Below are positions 54,522 through 62,578 of a stretch of DNA of 64,000 bases, one piece after another (within the stretch, counting starts at the first letter, position 1; each line of letters opens with the position of its first letter). Below the pieces are notes generated by a model. That model saw only the letters and a list, made by a program, of their open reading frames with translations. It was not told where the DNA came from and ran no database searches. The DNA comes from Chitinophaga sp. Ak27 (GTDB lineage Bacteria; Bacteroidota; Bacteroidia; Chitinophagales; Chitinophagaceae): assembly GCF_012726295.1 (NCBI RefSeq), contig NZ_JABAOB010000002.1, positions 682,001 through 746,000 on the forward strand, given 5' to 3'. A program made the translations under genes and the position numbers.

Positions 54522-55504
54522 CTTACTTCAATAATTTTTTGTCAAAGCAACCCGCGTTAAGTTCCTTCGGGGTAATGGTACGCAAGGAAGTGGGAGACCA
54601 TATCCGCAGCTGGCGGTTTATTGTGATGCTCCTGCTCATCCTCTTTACGTTTGCGGGAACAATGTATGTATCCCTGAGCAATCTGGGGCAGGTGGCGCGT
54701 AATTACAATGATCCTGATCACGATTTTATCTACCTGAAATTACTAACCACTTCAGATAATTCGTTGCCCACCTTTCATATCTTTATCAGCTTCCTGGGCC
54801 CCTTGCTGGGAATAGCGCTGGGCTTCGATGCCATCAATGCGGAGAAGAATAATGGCACGTTAGTTCGCCTGCTGGCGCAACCGGTTTACCGCGATAGCCT
54901 TTTGCTGGCGAAATTTTATGCAGCCCTGCTCATCGTAGGAACACTTTTCTTAAGCCTGGTATTGCTCATGATCGGCGCAGGGCTAATCCTTACCGGCGTT
55001 CCCATGGAGGCAACGGAACTCTATCGTATACTCACCTTTGTGGTGTTGAGTGTTGTATACGTAGGCTTCTGGTTAAGCCTCTCTATCTGCCTGTCTGTCG
55101 CTTTCCGGCATGCTGCTACTTCTGCTATTACTGCTATTGGCATATGGTTGTTTTTCACGGTCTTCTACCAGATCATTGTCAATATGATAGTCAGGGCAAT
55201 ATTGCCCGACCCGGCATCATTACAAACGGAGCAGGTAATTGCTTACAATAACCTGCTATTATCATTGCTACGGGTGGCGCCGAGCCAGCTGTATACAGAT
55301 GCGGCCACCACGTTGCTGATGCCATCTGTAAGAAGCCTGGGGCCTTTAACGATGGAGCAAATGGCGGGAGCCATTCCTACTCCTTTACCTTTTAAAGAAA
55401 GCCTGATGATCGTATGGCCACAGGTGACTGGCCTTGTGGCGGCATCTACCGTTTGTTTTGCGGCCGCATATTATTTGTTTATGCGCAGAGAAATCAGGAC
55501 CTGA
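54506..55504 (+). CDS. ABC-2 type permease
   Basis: The 332-residue protein has six membrane segments (FIVMLLLILFTFAGTMYV, FISFLGPLLGIALGFDAI, FYAALLIVGTLFLSLVLLMI, and three later ones) and an N-terminal EKNNGTLVRLLAQPV block characteristic of ABC-2 permeases. It starts inside the end of the ATPase gene, so the two are translated together. The exported substrate is unknown; the NEW3 protein upstream suggests an envelope-associated role. Confidence 0.93.
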   Translation: MAGSLAYFNNFLSKQPALSSFGVMVRKEVGDHIRSWRFIVMLLLILFTFAGTMYVSLSNLGQVARNYNDPDHDFIYLKLLTTSDNSLPTFHIFISFLGPLLGIALGFDAINAEKNNGTLVRLLAQPVYRDSLLLAKFYAALLIVGTLFLSLVLLMIGAGLILTGVPMEATELYRILTFVVLSVVYVGFWLSLSICLSVAFRHAATSAITAIGIWLFFTVFYQIIVNMIVRAILPDPASLQTEQVIAYNNLLLSLLRVAPSQLYTDAATTLLMPSVRSLGPLTMEQMAGAIPTPLPFKESLMIVWPQVTGLVAASTVCFAAAYYLFMRREIRT

Positions 55505-55530
55505 CAGGAACACTATCTCCGGCGCATCAT

Positions 55531-55563
55531 AAAAGGTCGACAGTCCCGGCTGCCGACCTTTTT
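55531..55563. terminator. Bidirectional terminator between convergent genes
   Basis: AAAAGGTCG (55531-55539) pairs with CGACCTTTT (55554-55562). A-rich and T-rich flanks on both sides let it end the permease transcript and the minus-strand monooxygenase transcript. Confidence 0.85.
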
Positions 55564-55581
55564 ACTAACCCATACCTTGGT

Positions 55582-57222
55582 TTACGACAGTAAAGCGGCT
55601 ATCGGGAGGGATTTTTCCGGATTTCCCCTCCAGGCAACAAACCCATCCGGCCTCACCAGCAGGGCATCACCGGGCACGGTGCCGGTAGTTGCTTCCCATT
55701 GTGGTATCAAATCACCGGCTAACGGGTACACCTGCACGAAAAGATCATGCTCATCTAATGCCGCCTGCCAGGGTGTAGCATCGCCATGCACAAACAATGT
55801 GAATTGACCCTTTAGCAAGTCGAGAGTAGATATGGTGCGGGCAGCATCCACCCACAGGTGTGGTACCCGGGTACCGGGAAGGCCATAGAAAACTTTATCT
55901 GGCGGAAGGAGGGGGCATTCGGAAATCACTTTCACAGGATATTGATAGTCGGGAATACCGATCAACGTTCTAACATTTTGGGTAACCTCCATACCTTTCT
56001 GTGCTTCGGAGGTTGTTGCTTTTGAAGTTTTCAGCAGTCCTGCCGGTTGCCGTAGCATGATTTCCTGGTCTTTTAGTATTCCCTGCTCATCGGCCAGGGT
56101 AGCTGAACGGAGGGTGTTGAATAATCCTATGGGTTGTCTTTCGGTGGTATATGATGCCAACAGGGAAGGGGTGGCATGCCCTTTTAACACAGCGGCCATC
56201 TTCCAGGCAAGGTTTTGCGCGTCCTGAATGCCGGTATTGGCGCCTTTGCCGCCATAGGGCGTCATCACATGGGCGGCATCGCCTGCCAGGAAAATGCGGC
56301 CGCATTGCATCGTGTCGGTCACGCGGGCGGTCATCTCCCAGGGCAACACACTGATAATTTGTATGGGGAGTTCCGGCATACCTAAAGCAGCGTGCAATAG
56401 GTCCAGTAGTCGCGTCGGGGTGTAATCAGCTGCTTTTTCGCCTTTATCAGGATAGTAGCGCAGTTGATATGCCCAGCGATCGCTGTTATTGATGGCAGAT
56501 ACAAAACCTGTTAAGCCGGGTGTATCAATGATACAGAGACTGAATTCCCGGTTGCGCACCAGCTCCGCCATGTCAGCTTCAAAGTAGATATTGAGAAAGT
56601 GCGCCAATACGCCGGGGCCGGTAGTGGGCAACTGCAGTTGCTGCCGGATAGGGCTATTGGCGCCGTCGGCTCCTATGAGATAGTCAGCTGTAACGGTAGT
56701 GGTGGCGCCGGTTTCCCGGTTGAGCAACACGGCCGTTACCACGTCTCCTTTCTGTGAAAAGGACATCATTTCGGTATAAAACCGCAGGTCGGCGCCCCGT
56801 TCTTCTGCCGCTGCCCGCAGTATAGGTTCTGCGAGGTCCTGCGTGCAGCGGGCGCCTGTTTCAGGACTGAGCACCGCCAGGCTTTCCAATCCTTTCAGCT
56901 GACTGGGATAAGTGATCTGTCCGTCTTCCCTTGGCTGTATAGGCGCCAGTGCTGCAGCCAGGGTATTGGCGCGCAGTACGCCCCAGGCTGGCCCTAATGC
57001 TTTGCCTGCCTCACGCAAACTTTCGCTCAGGCCCAGCTCCCGGAATAACTCCATGGTACGAATATCAAATCCCCGCGCCCTGGGATGGATGGAAGTGCCG
57101 CGATGGCGTTCTATCAGCAAAGGCTGGATACCCTGTTGTAAAAGAAATAAAGCGGCGGAAAGACCTGTTATCCCACCACCGGCAATCAATACCGGTACAT
57201 GCTGTTGCGTGGATGTTGTCAT
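55582..57222 (-). CDS. FAD-dependent aromatic monooxygenase (class A)
   Basis: The ATG at 57222 starts MTTSTQQHVPVLIAGGGITG, with the FAD motif at once; the frame is open much further upstream but that part is not protein-like. The 546-residue protein has GGGITG, DYLIGADGANS (DG motif), IFLAGDAAHVMTPYGGKGAN (GD motif) and a C-terminal thioredoxin-like domain (FTLFVHGDATPWQAALDEHD). It matches phenol hydroxylase/TetX-like class A flavoprotein monooxygenases acting on aromatic or polyketide rings. It stands alone, divergent from the gene at 57427. Substrate unknown. Confidence 0.92.
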   Translation of the reverse strand: MTTSTQQHVPVLIAGGGITGLSAALFLLQQGIQPLLIERHRGTSIHPRARGFDIRTMELFRELGLSESLREAGKALGPAWGVLRANTLAAALAPIQPREDGQITYPSQLKGLESLAVLSPETGARCTQDLAEPILRAAAEERGADLRFYTEMMSFSQKGDVVTAVLLNRETGATTTVTADYLIGADGANSPIRQQLQLPTTGPGVLAHFLNIYFEADMAELVRNREFSLCIIDTPGLTGFVSAINNSDRWAYQLRYYPDKGEKAADYTPTRLLDLLHAALGMPELPIQIISVLPWEMTARVTDTMQCGRIFLAGDAAHVMTPYGGKGANTGIQDAQNLAWKMAAVLKGHATPSLLASYTTERQPIGLFNTLRSATLADEQGILKDQEIMLRQPAGLLKTSKATTSEAQKGMEVTQNVRTLIGIPDYQYPVKVISECPLLPPDKVFYGLPGTRVPHLWVDAARTISTLDLLKGQFTLFVHGDATPWQAALDEHDLFVQVYPLAGDLIPQWEATTGTVPGDALLVRPDGFVAWRGNPEKSLPIAALLS

Positions 57223-57426
57223 GAATAAAATGTTTAAACAAAAATCCTGTTTAAGCAAGGCGGAGAAGTGCACAAAACGGATAAATAAGTACCATTTTTG
57301 AAACGCGCCCCCGGAGGCAGGGGAAATAAATGCAATTTTTTCCGCCGAAAAATAGATATTTGACGCACTAACTGTCAGGCTGGCACCGGACCTGCGATAA
57401 TCAACCAAACGTCTACGGGGAAAATC

Positions 57427-58770
57427 ATGGATGAAATAAAGGACAGAAGATATATTAAAGAAATTATCAGGGAGTATAATGCACGCTTCGCCTCCTGGGG
57501 GCCATCGGATTCCTGGGACCTGGATCAGTTTAAGACACTGGAAAATATGATATTCGAGCTGACCAACACCATGGTCAGTGCCAATACACTCAAAAGATTC
57601 TTTCAGCAACGCACCGGCAACCCACAGTTGGCCACAAGGGACGTGTTATGCCGCTTGTTGGGCTATACTGGTTATATCGATTTTGTAATGAAAAAGACGC
57701 AGAAAGAGGAGCCTCAGGCTGCGTCTACAGATATCGCGGATAAGCCCATTCTTCTTCCGGAGACTGTACAAGCCCCACAGGAAACGCCGGCAGCGCCAGT
57801 GAAACCTAAAAGCCGCCGGCTCATTTATTTCTTAATAGCGCTGCTGCTCATTGGTGGCGCCTTGCTGTATACGCTAAAGATCAGTGATAGCTATACAAAA
57901 TACCAACTCTCAAAAATAGCGTTCGCCGCCTCGGACACCAAAGGCATGAATCCCCTCACGGTCACCTTCTCCTACGATATTCCGTCCGGACTATTAGATG
58001 ATATCCAGTTGATTTTTGAGGAACCTAATGGCGATACCCTGAGTAAAAAGCTTTCCAGGCCTGTGGGCCAGGTAAACGCTACTTATATTTTTGAGGGAGA
58101 TGGATTCTGTCACCTGCAGTATAAAGGAAAAACATTTAAGACCATTGGGATCGAGATCCGCAAACCAGGTTGGTCGGTGTTTACGAGGAATGAACGAAAA
58201 AGCATTTTCAGAACGGCGCCCATACGCCAGGCTTACCATAAAGACGGGTATGTAAGTATGCCCCTCGACAGCGTAGTGCCGGAAGCGCGTCTGAATCATC
58301 TTTTTGTGAGCTATGTATTTTATAAAGAACAACTGGTAAATGGTGATAATTTTATGCTGGAAGCCAGGGTGCGTAATTCCGCTCTGGAAAATGCTATCCC
58401 CCGTTCGGATGTAATGCTCTATATCCTGTCGGATAGCGGGCGGCATGGTTTTGCCCTCAATGAAGCCGGCTATGCCTATATTAAATTCATCAGCGGAGAA
58501 AAGACCATTATGGGAGATGAATATAACCTGAGTGGCCTCAACTTCAACGCTTCTGAATGGCATGTTATGGGCATCCGGGTAGAAAATAAAAAATCCGCTT
58601 TCTACCTCGATGGAAAGCGGATTTGGAATATAGACTATAACAAACCGATAGGCGAGGCCAATGAAATCATATTGCGCTTCAAAGGATGTGGTGCGGTAGA
58701 CTATGTAAAGCTGAGCAAACTCGATGGCCAGGTTGTTTACCAGCAGGATTTCAATGAACCGCTGCCATAG
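57427..58770 (+). CDS. Membrane-anchored protein with helix-rich N-terminal module and jelly-roll C-terminus
   Basis: The 447-residue protein has a cytoplasmic N-terminal region (1-95: ISANTLKRFF-like VSANTLKRFFQQRTGNPQLA, DVLCRLLGYTGYIDFV) seen in many Bacteroidota proteins, one membrane segment (RRLIYFLIALLLIGGALLYT, about 129-150), an immunoglobulin-like domain (about 170-255) and a concanavalin/LamG-like jelly roll (about 285-445: GDNFMLEARVRN, KKSAFYLDGKRIWNIDY, GAVDYVKLSKLDGQVVYQQD). Possibly a surface sensor. Function unknown. It converges on the GH88/GH105 gene with 4 bases between. Confidence 0.8.
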   Translation: MDEIKDRRYIKEIIREYNARFASWGPSDSWDLDQFKTLENMIFELTNTMVSANTLKRFFQQRTGNPQLATRDVLCRLLGYTGYIDFVMKKTQKEEPQAASTDIADKPILLPETVQAPQETPAAPVKPKSRRLIYFLIALLLIGGALLYTLKISDSYTKYQLSKIAFAASDTKGMNPLTVTFSYDIPSGLLDDIQLIFEEPNGDTLSKKLSRPVGQVNATYIFEGDGFCHLQYKGKTFKTIGIEIRKPGWSVFTRNERKSIFRTAPIRQAYHKDGYVSMPLDSVVPEARLNHLFVSYVFYKEQLVNGDNFMLEARVRNSALENAIPRSDVMLYILSDSGRHGFALNEAGYAYIKFISGEKTIMGDEYNLSGLNFNASEWHVMGIRVENKKSAFYLDGKRIWNIDYNKPIGEANEIILRFKGCGAVDYVKLSKLDGQVVYQQDFNEPLP

Positions 58771-58774
58771 CCGG

Positions 58775-60574
58775 TTACCTGGCGTCCATCATTTTCTGTA
58801 CTTCCATACCGGCAAAGATAACGGCAAAGGAGCCATGCGTATCGTTGTCGAAAAAAGGACGGTGCAGGTAATAGTCCACGTCGGTAGAACACATCGTGCC
58901 GATACATATTTTATGCACGGTGCCATCTTCCTCAATTTCTGATGCCACAGCTTTCCATCCTTTTTCAACTACGGGTGTAAACCTTTTCCGGTCCAGCCAC
59001 CCCAGGCGAACGCCTCTTGCCATAGCCATGGTGAATATAGCCGTGCCCGAAACTTCCACGGGAGAGTCGTTGCGGTTAATCACATTATGCCAGAATCCTT
59101 CCGGGGCCTGGTAACGGATCAGTGAGTTGGAAAAGGTTCGATAGAGGGCCAGGATGTCTTTGTATTTAGGATGATCTTTGGGCAAAGCCATCAACACTTC
59201 TGTCATTGCCCAGATGGCCCAGCCATTGGCCCGCGACCAATAAGGCAGTTTTACCTGCGGGCGCTGCGAGTAGTTGGCATGCATATAAAGCTGTGCCCCC
59301 TTGTCCCATACATGTTTACTGAAATCGAGTACCTGGCTGGCGGCATCATTGAAGAACGCTTTCTTTTGTGCCGGGTCAGCGGCATACAATCCTGCCTGCA
59401 CCAGAAACGGAATACCCATAAACATATCATCCACCCATACGGTATATTCTTCGGGCGTAGTGCGGGTGTAGTTGGTATAACCTTCACTCCTGATCTGGCC
59501 GGTTTGCGCATAGTGCATCATTTTGCCAATGTATGTTTTATAGAGATTTTCATTTTTAAATCCATTCTCTTTGCGAAGCCTATAGATAAGCGGAAGGGAA
59601 GGAGCCAGGGTAAAATCGAGCAAACGGGAATTAATAACCATGGCATTTGCTGAATTGTAGGCCCTGAGTCCATTTACCTGGTAGTCGACAAAGGGCATTC
59701 CTTCCATTTGAAAATCGCAGAAGTTGGCCGCCCATTGGTTGTATTGCTTTTCGCCGGTCAATTCGCCCAGTTGTTGCATAGCCCAGGCTACGCCACCGTT
59801 ATGATAGTTCCATTGGTAGGTGGTGCCCCATTCTTTAGCGCCGATCACATCTCCCAACACTTCGGTTTTTGGGATGGTCCAGGTAACGGCAGTTGCCAGG
59901 CCCGGATACATGGTGCCAAAGCGGATCTCTTTTTCCGGCATTCTGGCTGTATCAATACCAGGCGCAAAGGGGCCAATTACCAGCCAATCTGCTAATTGAG
60001 ATACACTTTTATCAACCTGTTTCACTTCCTTTAACCCAATCTCCGGGTAAGCCCTGGGACCAGCTGCCACGGCGTCTTTTTCGCTGGGTGGTTGCAGGAA
60101 TACGCACCATTCTTTCCCTGAAGTAGCTGATTTAATTAAGAGATCATTGCTGCCTTTTTTTAAATGCAGGGTGAACGCTCCCGGCATCGTCATGCTGCGT
60201 TCATCTCTTTTTATTTCGATATCCTGGTTCCCTTTTTTCGCGTATACCAGGCTGCCATTACACCAGATCTTGCAGGCATCGTTGTGCGCTGCTTCTAATG
60301 TGATAACGGTATCCCGGGGAAACGTGAGTTGTGTATACGCATAAGCCACCGCAGCTTTTCCTTTGCCGAACGTGCGACCGAAATCAACAAAGTGCAGGTT
60401 GTTGAACCAGGGATTACGCCCCGGTAATATCAGCCGGTAAGCGAAGGGCGTTTCCCGGATCAGTTTATCACCAATCTTTTTTATTTTATCTACCGGCTGC
60501 TGCGCCCCGGCGGTCCATGCCAGTAGTAACGCCAATACGCCTATAGCAGCGCCTCTCCTGATGATCATCTTCAT
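58775..60574 (-). CDS. GH88/GH105-family unsaturated glucuronyl/galacturonyl hydrolase
   Basis: The 599-residue protein has a signal peptide (MKMIIRRGAAIGVLALLLAW then TAGAQ), an N-terminal beta-rich region of about 210 residues, and an alpha/alpha-barrel with the GH105 blocks NGGVAWAMQQLGELTG, TVWVDDMFMGIPFLVQAG (catalytic Asp region), YWSRANGWAIWAMTEVL and FWHNVINRNDSPVEVSGTA. These enzymes cleave the unsaturated uronic acid from oligosaccharides made by pectin or rhamnogalacturonan lyases. It lies 87 bases downstream of SusD in a minus-strand operon, so the locus probably targets a pectic glycan. The extra N-terminal region is longer than in minimal GH105 enzymes. Confidence 0.92.
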   Translation of the reverse strand: MKMIIRRGAAIGVLALLLAWTAGAQQPVDKIKKIGDKLIRETPFAYRLILPGRNPWFNNLHFVDFGRTFGKGKAAVAYAYTQLTFPRDTVITLEAAHNDACKIWCNGSLVYAKKGNQDIEIKRDERSMTMPGAFTLHLKKGSNDLLIKSATSGKEWCVFLQPPSEKDAVAAGPRAYPEIGLKEVKQVDKSVSQLADWLVIGPFAPGIDTARMPEKEIRFGTMYPGLATAVTWTIPKTEVLGDVIGAKEWGTTYQWNYHNGGVAWAMQQLGELTGEKQYNQWAANFCDFQMEGMPFVDYQVNGLRAYNSANAMVINSRLLDFTLAPSLPLIYRLRKENGFKNENLYKTYIGKMMHYAQTGQIRSEGYTNYTRTTPEEYTVWVDDMFMGIPFLVQAGLYAADPAQKKAFFNDAASQVLDFSKHVWDKGAQLYMHANYSQRPQVKLPYWSRANGWAIWAMTEVLMALPKDHPKYKDILALYRTFSNSLIRYQAPEGFWHNVINRNDSPVEVSGTAIFTMAMARGVRLGWLDRKRFTPVVEKGWKAVASEIEEDGTVHKICIGTMCSTDVDYYLHRPFFDNDTHGSFAVIFAGMEVQKMMDAR

Positions 60575-60661
60575 ATCTCCATTATTTTTTGCTTTTGGCC
60601 AGGTTTTTCATACCGGCTGTTCAATACCATGGGGACACGTTCCGCATCCCCATGGTAGTAT

Positions 60662-62548
60662 TTAATATCCCTGGTTTTGTATACAATTGACATTCCTGTC
60701 CAGCTCCGTTTGAATGATGGGCAGGGCGTACTGGTTATTGGAGCTCCAGGTGATAGCGCCTGCCCGGGTGGTTTCGTATACCTTCGCCTCGTTGGGACCG
60801 AGGTTCCATCTTCTCACATTGAACCACCATTTTGCTTCGCCGAACGTTTCTGCCCAGGTTTCATAATAGAGTGCATTTAACGCCAATTGGTCCTGGAAGC
60901 CGGCATCTGCCCTGTTGGGATGGAGATTGGCTTTGGTAATTTGGGTGCCTGATGTTACGGCGGTATAGTCAATTGGCTGGTTGCTGTTGTCTGGCAGGTT
61001 CCATGCCCTGCGGTGTACCTTGTTGATGTAGTTCAGCGCATCGGCATCGGTATTGTTGCCGCTGATCTTCCAATAACATTCTGCCAGATTCAGGTATATT
61101 TCCGGCAGGCGGGTAAAGTAAAAATCAGCGCCGTGCATACGTGGATTCTGGCTGGCCTGCATATCGTATAAATTGAACTTACGAAGGCTCCAGCCGTGTT
61201 TAATAATACTGCTGTTCTGCGCCTGGTTCAACTGGTATTCTGTTTCGGGGCCGCCACCATAAGGCAGTATAGCTACTTTCGCGGTGTTGTTTATCACGGA
61301 ATCTACCCAGGGTTGATAGGCGCATACCCATAAACGCGGATCGGGGTCTACGCCATAACGCTTCAGCGTTTTCATGTTGCGGCAGGAGTCGATATAAGAC
61401 GTTTGTACGGTGCGGCCGGGCGTGCCCAGGTCTTTCATCACAGGATAATATTGCTGTGGAAATCCGAACCTGCCCAGGTTCCGGTCATGCATAAACATGT
61501 TGCCATAACCGGGCGTAGCGCCGCCCGGTACGCCATTATCGTAGAAAGGCGTGATGAGCAGGCTCACCGCCGATGCAGTAGAACCTCCGGCCATGGCATT
61601 GTCACCGGATCTCGCGATGCTGATCTGGTGCAGGGCTTCGGTATTATTATTTTCTGTAGCGGAATACCTGGGATTACCATTCCACATATTGTAATAGTCA
61701 TCGAACGACATTAATGACTTGCCCGCATTTTGAACGATATCCAGGAAAGCATCCCGGGCTTCTGTCCACCGTTCTTCATACATCAGCGCACGACCCAGTA
61801 AAGCTTCTGCGGCATAATAATCGATACGTCCTTTATCTGCACCTGCCCAGGTTTTTTTGACACCGTTATTCGGATCAGTTAGTTGTGCCATGGCAGCTTT
61901 CAGATCTGCGATCACATAGTCCCAACATTGCTTTACCGTGCTGCGGGGCCGCATTTCATCCTGGCGGTCGCCGATCTTGACGTCGGATGTAAAAAGAATT
62001 ACGCCAGGTGTGGTATTGTTACCATTGCCTTTTACAACTACTTCCTGGGCATATAAGTTCATTAGGAAGAAATAGTGCCAGGCCCGCAGGTAATATGCTT
62101 CTCCAAGTTTATATCGAAGTGCCAGCGTGTCGGTGGCCGACAGGCTATTGCCTTTCCTGGTCTTGTAGTTGGGAACGATTTGATCGATAAATGTACGTGC
62201 CTGTTGCACGCCGCGGTATAGTCCTCTCCAGGGAGCGCCAGAATAACTATTTGCGGCGTTGATGCGAAGTACCTGCAATTCGTTCCACTCGCTGGTGCCC
62301 AGCCAGGCCAGATCGCCGGTGTGGTCGAGGTTATAGAAGAATCTTCCTAACCCGGAGAAACCGAATAATTCAACACAATGTGTGTTGGCATAAGGTGAAT
62401 TCAGGAAATAATCTACCTGGGCCATGCTTTCTGGAAATATATCCGGGTTCAGCACATTGTACGGCTTGGAGTCATCTACAAAATCCCGCGTACATCCAAC
62501 CAGCCACAGGCTGAGTATAAATAGTAATGTGATACTGTTGCGTTTCAT
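60662..62548 (-). CDS. SusD/RagB-type lipoprotein (pectin-type locus)
   Basis: The 628-residue protein has a lipoprotein signal (MKRNSITLLFILSLWLVGCT, lipobox LVGC), the SusD N-terminus (SKPYNVLNPDIFP), the core LGEAYYLRAWHYFFLMNLYAQ and a C-terminal block (ALYYETWAETFGEAKWWFNVRRWNLG; YALPIIQTELDRNVN). It partners the SusC protein 30 bases upstream and precedes the GH88/GH105 gene. It is longer than most SusD proteins because of loops in the middle. Confidence 0.95.
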   Translation of the reverse strand: MKRNSITLLFILSLWLVGCTRDFVDDSKPYNVLNPDIFPESMAQVDYFLNSPYANTHCVELFGFSGLGRFFYNLDHTGDLAWLGTSEWNELQVLRINAANSYSGAPWRGLYRGVQQARTFIDQIVPNYKTRKGNSLSATDTLALRYKLGEAYYLRAWHYFFLMNLYAQEVVVKGNGNNTTPGVILFTSDVKIGDRQDEMRPRSTVKQCWDYVIADLKAAMAQLTDPNNGVKKTWAGADKGRIDYYAAEALLGRALMYEERWTEARDAFLDIVQNAGKSLMSFDDYYNMWNGNPRYSATENNNTEALHQISIARSGDNAMAGGSTASAVSLLITPFYDNGVPGGATPGYGNMFMHDRNLGRFGFPQQYYPVMKDLGTPGRTVQTSYIDSCRNMKTLKRYGVDPDPRLWVCAYQPWVDSVINNTAKVAILPYGGGPETEYQLNQAQNSSIIKHGWSLRKFNLYDMQASQNPRMHGADFYFTRLPEIYLNLAECYWKISGNNTDADALNYINKVHRRAWNLPDNSNQPIDYTAVTSGTQITKANLHPNRADAGFQDQLALNALYYETWAETFGEAKWWFNVRRWNLGPNEAKVYETTRAGAITWSSNNQYALPIIQTELDRNVNCIQNQGY

Positions 62549-62578
62549 GAATGGTAATTTTTTTGTTTAAAGGGACCA

